Counted from the first letter of the stretch, positions 26,893-35,345 are shown. The stretch: 45,496 nt of DNA from an uncultured Rhodospirillales bacterium (GCA_937127205.1 CAKZLS010000091.1:1-45496), one strand, 5' to 3'. Numbers and translations: made by a program. Notes: generated from the letters alone by a model not told the origin.

Positions 26893-26982
26893 CCTTCGCG
26901 CGCGAAGATCGGTTCTGTCGGCGCACCCGTTTTTGACGCGGCGAATGTCGCGAAAATACGCCTGATTCGGAGAGGCGCGAAC

Positions 26983-27414
26983 ATGCCCAGCAGGCTCAAG
27001 ATCGTCCCGGATGTGGTGCACAACCAAAAAGTCTGCGCCATGCATGTGGATGGTCTTGCGGACGAAGCCGCGCGGCGGATGCGACTCTTGAAAATCGGCG
27101 CAATTGTCGTCGTCGACAACCAGGGCCGGGTCATCGGTATCGTGACCGAGCGAGACATCACGTGGCGGGTGGTCGCCGAGGGCCGAGATCCGGCGGGCGT
27201 TTTACTCGGTGATATAATGACCGGTAATCCGGACACGCTGGCGCCCCACGATACGGCCCACGACGCTCTCGATATGATGCGAATGCGCGGCTACCGTCAC
27301 CTTCCGGTGGTTGATGGCAGCCGGCCAGTGGGCATGGTGTCGGCCCGTGATCTGTATGAAGTAACTAAACTTGATTTGGAGGAGATGATCAACGCGATCC
27401 AGAAACATGGCTAA
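26983..27414 (+). CDS. small CBS-domain-pair protein
   Basis: The 143-residue soluble protein is one CBS pair (Bateman module) with no effector domain. The first CBS includes AARRMRLLKIGAIVVVDNQG then GIVTERDITWRVV. The second includes DIMTGNPDTLAPHDTAHDAL then HLPVVDGSRPVGMVSARDL. Such modules usually bind adenine nucleotides (AMP, ADP, ATP, S-adenosylmethionine) and regulate partner proteins (family knowledge). It begins 90 bp after bchJ, with GAGAGG upstream of its ATG, and precedes ppsR2. A role as an energy or adenylate sensor in the photosynthesis cluster is only an inference from position. Confidence 0.85.
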   Translation: MPSRLKIVPDVVHNQKVCAMHVDGLADEAARRMRLLKIGAIVVVDNQGRVIGIVTERDITWRVVAEGRDPAGVLLGDIMTGNPDTLAPHDTAHDALDMMRMRGYRHLPVVDGSRPVGMVSARDLYEVTKLDLEEMINAIQKHG

Positions 27415-27755
27415 CATTTCCTGGCAAAAGGATTGCGATCCGAACGTTGCCGGATTTGCTGCTATGCAGCAATCGGGATGGGGGCAGAAGATAAAAACAT
27501 AGCCAATGTACGACTGTAAGGTGTAAAGTGATGTTGTCGACAAGTAAGTGGAACAGTGCCAGCAAAAGCAAATGTGATTGACAGGGCACAAATACCTAGT
27601 CTGTTCGCTGGTTGGGCCCGGCGAGCTTGTACACCTCTGGTTACGGCGCCCACTCGCAAAGGTTCTCTAGGAGAACTCGTGCGATCACCAGAGCGGAGCA
27701 GGAACGCCCTCTCCAATTTTGAGGGCAACCAAGTTGGTTCGATTGGTTAACGCAC
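27415..27755 (+). promoter_or_regulatory. CBS-ppsR2 intergenic region with one weak PpsR-like box
   Basis: This 341-bp gap contains the hairpin at 27456-27472, a 10-bp palindrome TTGTCGACAA (27534-27543) and TGTGATTGACAGGGCACA (27573-27590). The last fits TGT-N12-ACA but lacks the inner C/G and TTGAC symmetry of the other boxes. It could give autoregulation of ppsR2-bphP or be a chance match. I see no convincing -35/-10 pair and no other gene. Confidence 0.35.
27456..27472 (+). other. hairpin downstream of the CBS gene
   Basis: TTGCTGC and GCAGCAA pair (7 bp) around a TAT loop, about 40 bp after the CBS stop. There is no T-run, so it is not a clear intrinsic terminator. It may limit read-through or protect the mRNA end. 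Confidence 0.35.
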
Positions 27756-29108
27756 ATGAGGGACATGACTCTAACGCAACCCGATATCACCCTTACGCTG
27801 GATTTGCAGGGTGTCATTCAGGATGCCCAGCTTTCGGGCGAGGTTTCGGCCAGCGATATCGACAGCTGGATTGGCCTTCCCTGGACCGAAACAGTCGCCG
27901 ATGTGGGGGCTGACAAAGTCCGGAGAATGGTCGAAGACGCACGCGTGAATGGGGTTTCGGCCTTTCGCCAAATCAATCAACGCTTCCCGAGCGGCCTTGA
28001 GTTGCCGTTCGAGTATACGACGGTTTCGTTGGGAGGCCAGGGCGGCTTGGTCGCCGTGGGCAAGAGCCTCAAGGCCGTGGCCAACCTCCAGGCGCGTTTG
28101 GTGGCTGCCCAGCACGCCATGGAACAAGACTACTGGAAACTGCGCGAAGTAGAGACCCGATACCGGCTTTTGTTCGATTCTTCCAACGACGCAGTGTTGC
28201 TCGTACGGGCTTCGAATTTGCATGTGGTGGAGGCCAATCCGGCGGCCATTCGCGTGCTCGGGATGAAGCCCGACGGGAGCGATTTGCTGGCCGAATTGTG
28301 GCCCGAAGATCGAAGCGCGGTTCAAGCCATGCTGGATCGGGTGCGTGAATATGGCAAAGCGCCCGGGCTTCTCGTCCACCTCGGGCGAAGCGGACAGGCA
28401 TTGATCGTCCGCGCCTCTGTGATGACATCTCATCCCGGCACTCTGTTCTTGCTTCAGCTCTTGCCGGCTGGACTGACACCGCAGGCACCCATCGGAAACG
28501 ACGTGTTGCAGATCGATGAGTTGATCGAACGCATCCCGGACGGATTGGTAGTGATCGACCCGGAGGGAATGGTGAAGCGCGCCAATCGGGCGTTTCTTGA
28601 TCTCGTCCAGGTGGGGGCCGAGAGAGCGGTTATCGGCGAACGTCTCGGGCGGTGGCTAAGCCGGCCGGGCGCCGACCTCAAGGTGCTGCTCAGCAATGTG
28701 GAGCAGCACGGGCTTGTCCGCTTGTTCTCGACATCCATCAACGGCGAACTCGGCACCGAGATCGAGGTGGAGATTTCGGCGGCGCGGGCGTCCGACGCCA
28801 AGTCGTCTCCCATCGGCGTGCTTGTTCGCGCCGTAAGTCACCGGTTGCCGGAGGCTGGCGAAGGCGAAGGGCTCGGCTTGGTGTTGGGCACATTGGCCGA
28901 GCAGGTCGGCAAGACCCCCCTGAGCAAATTAGTGAAGGATACCGTCGCCGTGGTTGAGCGGCACTATATCGAGGGCGCCCTGGAACTTACGGGAGGAAAC
29001 CGGACATCGACCGCGGAACTTCTCGGGCTCAGCCGTCAAAGTTTATACGGAAAGTTGAATCGCTATGGACTGGACGGTAGCACAGATGCAATCATTAAGG
29101 AGGGGTAA
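27756..29108 (+). CDS. ppsR2: transcriptional regulator PpsR, paralogue 2 (cysteine-free)
   Basis: The 450-residue PpsR homologue has the same layout as the copy at 6277: N-terminal PAS (to about 110), Q-linker (AVANLQARLVAAQHAMEQDY, about 109-128), PAS1 (about 135-240), PAS2 (about 255-365) and a FIS-type HTH ending SRQSLYGKLNRYGL. Its sequence contains no cysteine. At the HTH position where PpsR1 has Cys428 (ERLCIEAAL) it has Tyr (ERHYIEGAL). It lies 21 bp upstream of bphP, as ppsR2 and a bacteriophytochrome do in Rhodopseudomonas palustris and Bradyrhizobium ORS278. By analogy BphP probably relieves PpsR2 repression under far-red/near-infrared light, while thiol redox control through PpsR2 is not possible. 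Confidence 0.93.
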   Translation: MRDMTLTQPDITLTLDLQGVIQDAQLSGEVSASDIDSWIGLPWTETVADVGADKVRRMVEDARVNGVSAFRQINQRFPSGLELPFEYTTVSLGGQGGLVAVGKSLKAVANLQARLVAAQHAMEQDYWKLREVETRYRLLFDSSNDAVLLVRASNLHVVEANPAAIRVLGMKPDGSDLLAELWPEDRSAVQAMLDRVREYGKAPGLLVHLGRSGQALIVRASVMTSHPGTLFLLQLLPAGLTPQAPIGNDVLQIDELIERIPDGLVVIDPEGMVKRANRAFLDLVQVGAERAVIGERLGRWLSRPGADLKVLLSNVEQHGLVRLFSTSINGELGTEIEVEISAARASDAKSSPIGVLVRAVSHRLPEAGEGEGLGLVLGTLAEQVGKTPLSKLVKDTVAVVERHYIEGALELTGGNRTSTAELLGLSRQSLYGKLNRYGLDGSTDAIIKEG

Positions 29109-29129
29109 CGACGAGCTTGAGGTGAGGGT

Positions 29130-31304
29130 TTGGACTCTGAGTCATTTCCAGCGCCGGCGTTTGGCAAAGCCGACCTGTCGAATTGCGAGCAAGAACAGAT
29201 CCACCTTGCCGGGTCCATCCAGCCTCACGGCGCCTTGCTCGTAATCAGCGAGCTTGAGAATAAAATCATCCAAGTCAGCGCAAACGCCAAAGAATTTCTC
29301 GGTATCGACTGCGAGATGCTCGGATGTGCCCTCGAATCCGTTCCGGGTGACCTTGCCGAGCGCATCCAGCCATTGCTGGACGATCCGCTTCATGTGATCC
29401 CGAGGGCTATTCAATGCCACATCGGTGAGCCTTCCGCGGTGTACAATGGTCTCGTTCACCGGCCGCCGGAGGGTGGGCTGGTGGTTGAGCTGGAGCGTTC
29501 GGGCGTCACCATCGATCACTCCAAGAACGTAGCGAAATTTCTTCAGTCCATCGTTGCGTGCGGCTCTATGCAGGTGCTTTGCGACGAAACCGCCAGGATG
29601 TTCGAGGTTCTTACCGGCTACGACCGGGTTATGGTCTACCGTTTCGATGAGGACGGACACGGCGAGGTCTTCGCCGAACAGCGTAAACCCGAACTCGAGC
29701 CCTATCTGGGCATGCGGTATCCGGCGTCGGACATTCCGCAGATGGCCCGGCGGCTCTACGAGCGAAACCGGGTACGCTTGCTGTTTGACGTTTCCTATGA
29801 TCCGGTCCCGTTGACGCCACGGCTGTCACCGCTCACCGGCCACCAACTCGACATGTCGCTGTGTTTCCTTCGGAGCATGTCACCCATCCATATTCAGTAT
29901 CTCAAGAATATGGGCGTGGCGGGAACCTTGGTGGCATCGCTGGTGGTTGGCGGCCGGCTTTGGGGGCTGGTGGCTTGCCATCATTATTCTGCCCGTCACA
30001 TCCCCTACGAAACCCGCGTCGTGTGCGAGCTGCTTGCGGAAACCGTGGCCACCCGGATCGCCGCGCTGGAATGCTTCGCGCAGTCGGACGCGGAATTGGG
30101 GGCGCGGCGTCTCGAACAGAGAATGATCGGGGCGATTTCTCGAAATGGCGACTGGCGATCGGCGTTGTTCGACAGTCCGCAGACGCTGCTCGAGCCGCTC
30201 AACGCTACCGGTGCCGCTCTGTTGTTCGACGATCAGGTGCTGACTTCGGGGGAAGTTCCGAGCACGCCGCGCCTTCGCCAGATTTCCGAATGGTTGGATG
30301 GCCAGCGGGACCGCCCGGTCATCGCCACTGCTTCGCTTGGAGGCGAGGAGGCCGCGCTTGACACGCTCAGGGCAGTGGCGTGCGGAATTGTTGCGATTCC
30401 AGTGTCGAGTACGCCTGGCGAGTATCTCATTTGGGTGCGCCCGGAGCAGATCCGATCCGTTACCTGGGGGGGCGATCCTTTCAAGCCGGTCGAGGTGGGG
30501 GACGATCCGTCCACTCTGTCTCCGCGTCGGTCGTTCGCGAAGTGGCATCAGCTAGTGGAGGGCACGTGCAGCCCCTGGAGCGCGGCGGATCTTGCGGCTG
30601 CCCGCCTTATCGGCGAGACGGTGACCGACGTGGTGGTTCAGTTCCGGTCGGTCCGGATGCTGATCGTCGAAGACCAACTCGAAACCATTCGCCGCCAGGT
30701 CAGCGTATCCAACCAGCCGGTCGTCATTGCCGACGCCGAGGGCCGCATCCTTCTCACCAATGAGGTCTTCGAGACGTTGCTTAAAAACGACCGGCGGCAG
30801 CTGATGCGGGTCGACGAGTTGCCGACGCTATTCTCCGATGACGCTGAGGCCCGTCAACGGCTTGATGACTTGGTGCGTGATAAACGGAACTGGCGTGGTG
30901 AGGTCTGTTTGAAGACCGAAGCGGGCCAGGAGGAGCCGGTTCTCGTGCGGGCCGATCCGGTATTTTCGTCGCCTAAAAAAGTACTCGGCTTCGTGATCCT
31001 GTTCACCGATCTGCGTGCCCGAAAGGCGGCCGAAAACGCGCGCAGCCGTTTCCAGGAAGGACTGATCGCATCGAATAGCTTGGGACCCGCAGGCCTCGAT
31101 GCGGAATGGGCCCCTTCGTATCAGAGTCTTTTTTCTTCTGTCGTGGGCAATGCTCAATTGGCTGCTTTCGAGATCGCCGAGGGCGGCGACGATGCCCGTA
31201 CGCCCGACTTTCTTGAAAACGTCCGAGTGTCGGTAAATCGCACGGCCGAACTGCTCGAGCATCTCATGTCCCATGCCTCTTCGGCGTCGCGCGACAAATC
31301 GTAG
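29130..31304 (+). CDS. bphP: bacteriophytochrome BphP (PAS-GAF-PHY-PAS, no kinase core)
   Basis: The 724-residue red/far-red photoreceptor covalently binds biliverdin. Key residues are the chromophore Cys19 (LSNCEQEQIHLAGSIQPHG), Asp201 in PASDIP, His254 (SPIHIQYLKNMGV) and His284 (VACHHYS). They are all offset by about 6 from DrBphP, which supports an intact pocket. The PHY tongue has PRRSF (about residues 462-466). A second PAS (about 525-635) precedes a short helical end (about 640-724) ending ELLEHLMSH, without a recognisable H-box or ATPase domain. This matches the architecture of RpBphP1/BrBphP, which signal by binding PpsR2 rather than by phosphorylation. The start is a TTG at 29130 with GAGGTGAGGG; no in-frame ATG is near. 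ppsR2 ends 21 bp upstream. Confidence 0.95.
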   Translation: MDSESFPAPAFGKADLSNCEQEQIHLAGSIQPHGALLVISELENKIIQVSANAKEFLGIDCEMLGCALESVPGDLAERIQPLLDDPLHVIPRAIQCHIGEPSAVYNGLVHRPPEGGLVVELERSGVTIDHSKNVAKFLQSIVACGSMQVLCDETARMFEVLTGYDRVMVYRFDEDGHGEVFAEQRKPELEPYLGMRYPASDIPQMARRLYERNRVRLLFDVSYDPVPLTPRLSPLTGHQLDMSLCFLRSMSPIHIQYLKNMGVAGTLVASLVVGGRLWGLVACHHYSARHIPYETRVVCELLAETVATRIAALECFAQSDAELGARRLEQRMIGAISRNGDWRSALFDSPQTLLEPLNATGAALLFDDQVLTSGEVPSTPRLRQISEWLDGQRDRPVIATASLGGEEAALDTLRAVACGIVAIPVSSTPGEYLIWVRPEQIRSVTWGGDPFKPVEVGDDPSTLSPRRSFAKWHQLVEGTCSPWSAADLAAARLIGETVTDVVVQFRSVRMLIVEDQLETIRRQVSVSNQPVVIADAEGRILLTNEVFETLLKNDRRQLMRVDELPTLFSDDAEARQRLDDLVRDKRNWRGEVCLKTEAGQEEPVLVRADPVFSSPKKVLGFVILFTDLRARKAAENARSRFQEGLIASNSLGPAGLDAEWAPSYQSLFSSVVGNAQLAAFEIAEGGDDARTPDFLENVRVSVNRTAELLEHLMSHASSASRDKS

Positions 31305-31356
31305 GACGTTGCTCAGGCTTAATCGCGCTGGCGGGAGGTGCCGTGCTCGGCAGCGG

Positions 31357-31995
31357 CTATTGGCGCGCGGCGGCCGCTTTGACGGCGATGGAGACGTCGA
31401 TATTGTATTGAAAAGCCGCTGCTGCTTCCTCAATGACGGTGCTCGCATCTGCGGCTGACGTTCCGGCGCGATCGATGGCATCGCGGTAATCGGCGGTGAA
31501 GGACTTGAGATCGTCGATTTCAGGAAAATCGTAAAAGGTCAGCATCCGAGGTTCCAGGTCGAGCGACCGGGCAAGCACGCGGCGCAAGGCTTGACCGCCG
31601 TTCAAATCGCCGAGATAGCGGGTATAGGCGTGTGCGATCAAACGCGCCGTGTCTCCGTCGGCGGCCCGGTCAACCCGCCGCGCGTATCGCTCTCCGGCGG
31701 GCAGGAGTGGCAGCGACTGCAGCCAAGTCGAGCCAGCGATCGCGTTCAAATCCGATATCAGAGTGCCGGCCCGATAGATCTCCGGGACCGCGATGACGTC
31801 GATACCACGTCTGTCGCAGTTCCGGCTGAGACCGGCCTCCAGGGCTTCGTAGGCCGGGAGGAGGTTGCGAAGGAAAAGTGCGTAGCCGTTTCGGTCAACA
31901 CGCCCGGTTAGAATGTCCCGAACGATACCCGTGCGCTCAGCCTGTGTGTGAAGGGGCTGGGTGCGGTCGCGCAGCAGATCGGCTAAGTTTTCCAT
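31357..31995 (-). CDS. hmuO: biliverdin-producing heme oxygenase
   Basis: This 212-residue heme oxygenase opens heme to biliverdin IX-alpha, the chromophore of BphP. It has the proximal His16 (TQPLHTQAE) and the distal-helix motif RYLGDLNGGQ (about residues 126-135). It is convergent to bphP with 52 bp between stops. It lies downstream of pufC on the same strand but beyond a strong terminator, so it is probably expressed from its own promoter in 31996-32069. Clustering of heme oxygenase with bphP and ppsR2 is seen in other phototrophic Alphaproteobacteria. The gene symbol is a family name and may differ in the literature (hmuO, bphO). Confidence 0.92.
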   Translation of the reverse strand: MENLADLLRDRTQPLHTQAERTGIVRDILTGRVDRNGYALFLRNLLPAYEALEAGLSRNCDRRGIDVIAVPEIYRAGTLISDLNAIAGSTWLQSLPLLPAGERYARRVDRAADGDTARLIAHAYTRYLGDLNGGQALRRVLARSLDLEPRMLTFYDFPEIDDLKSFTADYRDAIDRAGTSAADASTVIEEAAAAFQYNIDVSIAVKAAAARQ

Positions 31996-32069
31996 TGCTC
32001 AAGTCAAGTGGGAGATGCGGTGGTTGCCGGAGAGCAATCCATGCTCAAGAGGTTCGGACCCTATTGCAG

Positions 32070-32109
32070 AAAAAAACTTGGCAACATCCCCCAGCGGGAT
32101 GCTGCCAAG
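32070..32109 (-). terminator. intrinsic terminator of the puf operon
   Basis: On the minus strand CTTGGCA, a mismatch and CATCCC pair with GGGATG and TGCCAAG around a 5-nt loop. Seven T follow (plus-strand A-run 32070-32076). This is a textbook Rho-independent terminator 45 bp after the pufC stop. It separates the puf operon from the heme oxygenase gene. Confidence 0.93.
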
Positions 32110-32153
32110 TCCGTCGTTATCATAGGCCGCCTGTGGTGGCCGTATTGTTGCCG

Positions 32154-33182
32154 TTAATCGCTCACTTTGACGGCGTTGAGCTCTGGATAGTCCTTCAACA
32201 TTTGCGCACCGAGGAGCGGCTTGTTGACACCTTGGTGGCACGTTGCGCAATTCACTTTTGCGACATCTCCATGCGGTCCCAGACGATTGGCCGGGAAGAC
32301 CGGTGTCAGCGGCACGATGTACTTCCCGTTGACATCGCGAACCATTTGTATGCCGTACCAAGCCGTCGCCCGAGCCGGTGGACTTTGACTCCAGCCGACG
32401 AACGCCCGGCTGTTGTGGCAATACGTGCAGTTGACGCCCAGCGACCCGGAAAAGTGCATCATCAATCCGTAGGTTTTTTCCGTTTGTTGGATTGAAGCAC
32501 CGCCCGGGCGGGCAAGTGCGTGCTCGGGTATTACGCGGATGGGGTCGGTTCCCGAGAGGTAGTCGGAGAACGGATCGAACGGCAGGGATGTGTACCCCAC
32601 GGGCGTTGCCGCAACATTCTGACCCAGAGTCTCCACGCCCAAGCGGCCTCCGGCCATAACGGGGCTCGAATTGCGGAACCAAACTTCACTCGGTACCGGC
32701 TGGCCACGATGGCAGGTGTAACAGGTAACACCAGTGTCCTTTACATGATCCTGCCACTCTTTGTTAATGGCCGCATTCATCTGCAGCATCCGCCGGGCTA
32801 CCGTTTTGGTGTACATGCCTTCTTCAGCCATGTTTTCCTCGTTGTGGCAGTAGGCGCAGCCCTCATCTGGCGACACCCACTGAGTGATATTGACCATCAG
32901 AGTGTTGAATTGATCTTCGCTAAGGTCCCCGAGGACTTGCACGTTCTCATAAACTTCCGAAGCACGTGGACCTCCGGGCTCCGGCTGGTAGCCAACCTCG
33001 GGAACCTGATTTCTGGCCTCGATTTTCTCTAGTATGCGTGGGTTGGTTACCTGCTCCATGGCCACCCCACGGTAACCGATCTGTTCGGCCTCCATAGGAG
33101 GAAATTCCCATCCTGCGGTGAACACCATGAAGGCTCCAAGGCCACCGAATAACGCCGCGGCGGCCCAATACACGATATTCAT
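32154..33182 (-). CDS. pufC: reaction-centre tetraheme cytochrome c subunit PufC
   Basis: PufC sits on the periplasmic face of the reaction centre and re-reduces the special pair. The 342-residue product has four CXXCH heme sites at residues 109-113, 154-158, 252-256 and 312-316. The N-terminus is a single hydrophobic helix (about 4-24, VYWAAAALFGGLGAFMVFTA) with no lipobox cysteine. It is thus probably an uncleaved membrane anchor, unlike the lipid-anchored form of Blastochloris viridis. The ATG overlaps the pufM stop (ATGA) and follows a GGAGGAG. Confidence 0.96.
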   Translation of the reverse strand: MNIVYWAAAALFGGLGAFMVFTAGWEFPPMEAEQIGYRGVAMEQVTNPRILEKIEARNQVPEVGYQPEPGGPRASEVYENVQVLGDLSEDQFNTLMVNITQWVSPDEGCAYCHNEENMAEEGMYTKTVARRMLQMNAAINKEWQDHVKDTGVTCYTCHRGQPVPSEVWFRNSSPVMAGGRLGVETLGQNVAATPVGYTSLPFDPFSDYLSGTDPIRVIPEHALARPGGASIQQTEKTYGLMMHFSGSLGVNCTYCHNSRAFVGWSQSPPARATAWYGIQMVRDVNGKYIVPLTPVFPANRLGPHGDVAKVNCATCHQGVNKPLLGAQMLKDYPELNAVKVSD

Positions 33183-34159
33183 TGTGCTGCTCCTCCGGAC
33201 ACTGTCGGATCCGTGGCTACCGGGTCCATGGGTGGATAGGAGGGGGCGAAATCATGCTCGATCGCCCACAAATACCAGTTATCGACCACGGTTCCCGTTA
33301 GCAGGATACCGATACCGCCGGTGATGACGGTTAGCACCGCAAACCACCAAGCCCATCGATGGATCGATTCCATCGTGGCGTTGAAGCCCATGGTCCAGCG
33401 CCAGAACAGGGCCGCGCGTTCGCCGGCGGTTCCACGGTCGATTGTTTGTTCAACTTCCCGAGCACCGCCGAACCTGGTGACTGCGAGGATGGTCGCTCCG
33501 TGCATGGCGAACAATAGCGTTGAGCCATACAGGAACACGATCGAGAGGGCATGGAAGGGATTGTAGAATAGGTTGCCGTACCGGATGGAGAACGCGGCGG
33601 TCCAATCGAGGTGCGGAAAAATCCCGAAGGGAACGGCTTCAGCCCAGCTGCCCATGAACAGCGGACGAATGAACCCAAGCACCAGATAAAGCCAGATCGC
33701 CGCGGCGAAAGCCCAGGCCACGTGCGTACCCATGCCAAGGTCGCGCGCTCGCCGGTAGGTGCGGAACCACCAGAGCAATATCGATGCCGTCAGGAAGAAT
33801 CCGGCCATCAGCCACCAACCACCCTCGGCGAGTGGCGGCATGACCTGAAGCCCGTATTTTGCCGGTGGCGGCTCGAGCGCCAGCCAGGGGAGCTGGCGTA
33901 CGAACTCGACTGGATCCCAATTGACGGACGCCCACATGTTGAGGCCGATAATCTCAATCGCGATGAATCCGCAGAGCAATGAGGCTATGCCAACCCAACC
34001 AAGGTAAATCGGTCCAACTTGTGCGTCACCGATGACCCCGAGCCAGTAATTAAAGGAAGGAGTGCCCGACCGGCCCCAGTTTCCTTTTGGAAGTGGTGGG
34101 CCATAGTGTGCGGGGTTGCGAACTTGTACTCGCGTAAAAATGTTTTGATATTCAGGCAT
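33179..34159 (-). CDS. pufM: photosynthetic reaction centre subunit M
   Basis: PufM pairs with PufL to hold the special pair, accessory bacteriochlorophyll, bacteriopheophytin, QA and non-haem iron. The conserved MPEYQNIFTRVQVR start fits ATG 34159 (326 residues) preceded by AGGTGA; a GTG three codons upstream (34168) also has a GGAG. Five membrane helices are evident, with His ligands in YNPFHALSIVFLYG and FAMHGATILA. The quinone/iron loop has EVEQTIDRG (about residues 236-244) and RAALFWRWTMGFNATMESIH. The C-terminal tail after DNWYLWAIEHDFAP is about 20 residues. Confidence 0.96.
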   Translation of the reverse strand: MPEYQNIFTRVQVRNPAHYGPPLPKGNWGRSGTPSFNYWLGVIGDAQVGPIYLGWVGIASLLCGFIAIEIIGLNMWASVNWDPVEFVRQLPWLALEPPPAKYGLQVMPPLAEGGWWLMAGFFLTASILLWWFRTYRRARDLGMGTHVAWAFAAAIWLYLVLGFIRPLFMGSWAEAVPFGIFPHLDWTAAFSIRYGNLFYNPFHALSIVFLYGSTLLFAMHGATILAVTRFGGAREVEQTIDRGTAGERAALFWRWTMGFNATMESIHRWAWWFAVLTVITGGIGILLTGTVVDNWYLWAIEHDFAPSYPPMDPVATDPTVSGGAAQ

Positions 34160-34175
34160 CTCAGTCACCTACTCC

Positions 34176-35000
34176 TTAGCGCCAAATCGGAAGGTCAAGC
34201 CACCAGTTCCACCACTCCGGCCACCCACGGGTCCAGAACGGTCCGCTGATGACGATGCAGACGGCGCTCCAGAAACCGGCGGAAAGCGCCAGGAACAGGC
34301 CCAAGCGATGGATGCCGAGCGCTCCGATGGAATAGCTTATGAAATCCCGGAAGAACGTATTCTCGTGCTCCGCGTTTCTGACCGTTTCGCCCGGTTTCGG
34401 GTTGCAGGCCGAAAGGATCACACCGCCGTGCAGAGAAAGGGCGAAGGTGGTTATGAAAAAGAAACTGACAGCAAGCATGTGCGCCGGATTGTAGTGGAAA
34501 TGCAGGTACTGGTAGCCAACGTTCGACACCCAATCCAGGTGGCTGAAGATGCCGTACGGAAAGCCATGTCCCCATGCGCCAAGGAGCAGCGGCCGAATGA
34601 CCACAAGGGTAATGTAAGCAAAGATTGCGACGCTGAACGCAAACGGAATATGTAGTCCCATACCCAGCTTTCGCGAGATCTCCACTTGGCGGAGAGCCCA
34701 TGAGCCAAAGGCGCCGATGGCGCATATGGTAATGATCTGCCAGAGCCCGCCCTCGCGCATGGGCGCCAACGCCAGTCCATAACTAAGATCCGGTGGCGCG
34801 ATGTTGATCGTCCAAGGATTCCAAGTCGGCCCAAGGGCCGCGCCCCACAAGATCAGTAGGGTCCCGAGCACAGAGAAAAAGACGGTCGTCACGCCAAAAA
34901 AGCCGACGTAGAACGGTCCGACCCAGAAGTCGAATAGATCTCCGCCGATCAGCGTTCCCCCGCGTACCCGGTATTTTCGTTCAAAATTGAGCAGCGCCAT
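34176..35000 (-). CDS. pufL: photosynthetic reaction centre subunit L
   Basis: PufL is the L subunit of the type II reaction centre: 274 residues, five helices. His ligands for bacteriochlorophyll and iron occur in YLHFHYNPAHMLAVSFFF and in FALSLHGGVILSACNP. Glu/Trp text near the bacteriopheophytin is REGGLWQIITI. The QB-side loop contains HENTFFRDFISYSIGALGIH. The start ATG has GGACGGAG upstream. The 117-bp gap before it contains the strong hairpin at 35050-35108; pufM follows after 16 bp. Confidence 0.97.
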   Translation of the reverse strand: MALLNFERKYRVRGGTLIGGDLFDFWVGPFYVGFFGVTTVFFSVLGTLLILWGAALGPTWNPWTINIAPPDLSYGLALAPMREGGLWQIITICAIGAFGSWALRQVEISRKLGMGLHIPFAFSVAIFAYITLVVIRPLLLGAWGHGFPYGIFSHLDWVSNVGYQYLHFHYNPAHMLAVSFFFITTFALSLHGGVILSACNPKPGETVRNAEHENTFFRDFISYSIGALGIHRLGLFLALSAGFWSAVCIVISGPFWTRGWPEWWNWWLDLPIWR

Positions 35001-35049
35001 CGCTCCGTCCTCTCCACTTACGGCGGTTATTGGTTTTAGTCGGTTGGAT

Positions 35050-35108
35050 GCCCGCGGCAGCAGTGGGTCCCGAAAGGGAATCGAGACCCGTTTACCGCTG
35101 TCGCGGGC
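35050..35108 (-). other. pufA-pufL intercistronic mRNA hairpin
   Basis: Arms GCCCGCG (35050-35056), CAGC (35058-35061) and GGGTC (35065-35069) pair with GACCC (35085-35089), GCTG (35097-35100) and CGCGGGC (35102-35108). This forms one long, slightly interrupted stem. A stem-loop at this place in Rhodobacter protects the pufBA segment from 3' decay, so LH1 is made in excess over the reaction centre (established there). The same role is inferred here. Confidence 0.82.
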
Positions 35109-35117
35109 GTATCGTGG

Positions 35118-35333
35118 CTAGGATACGTGAGCCCAAGACGCATCGACCGGCGAACCAACCGGAGCCATAAGCTCCACTTGACTTCCGACCCGATCCGCGC
35201 GCGGACCTTCCAACCAATTAAACCGGTCCGTGCTAAGCAGGATGAAGTGAATCACCAACGCCAGCACAAACAAAAATGCAGCTAAAGCGACCAACGTTCT
35301 ACGCGGGTCGAACAGTAACCAAACGCGCCACAT
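35118..35333 (-). CDS. pufA: LH1 alpha polypeptide (C-terminally extended)
   Basis: The alpha polypeptide of the core antenna binds bacteriochlorophyll through His29 in one membrane helix (LFVLALVIHFILL). The N-terminal MWRVWLLFDPRR and post-helix STDRFNWLEG are very close to Rhodospirillum rubrum LH1 alpha. That protein has 52 residues; this one has 71. The last 19 residues or so (VELMAPVGSPVDASWAHVS) form an unusual periplasmic extension. ATG 35333 has AGGAGGG. It follows pufB by 12 bp, with the pufB TAG overlapping the Shine-Dalgarno. Confidence 0.95.
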   Translation of the reverse strand: MWRVWLLFDPRRTLVALAAFLFVLALVIHFILLSTDRFNWLEGPRADRVGSQVELMAPVGSPVDASWAHVS

Positions 35334-35345
35334 ATCGTTGCCCTC

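Noticed and set aside
26894..26907. Palindrome CTTCGCGCGCGAAG after bchJ as a terminator
   Set aside because: It has no loop and no adjacent T-run; the nearest T-run is 24 bp downstream.
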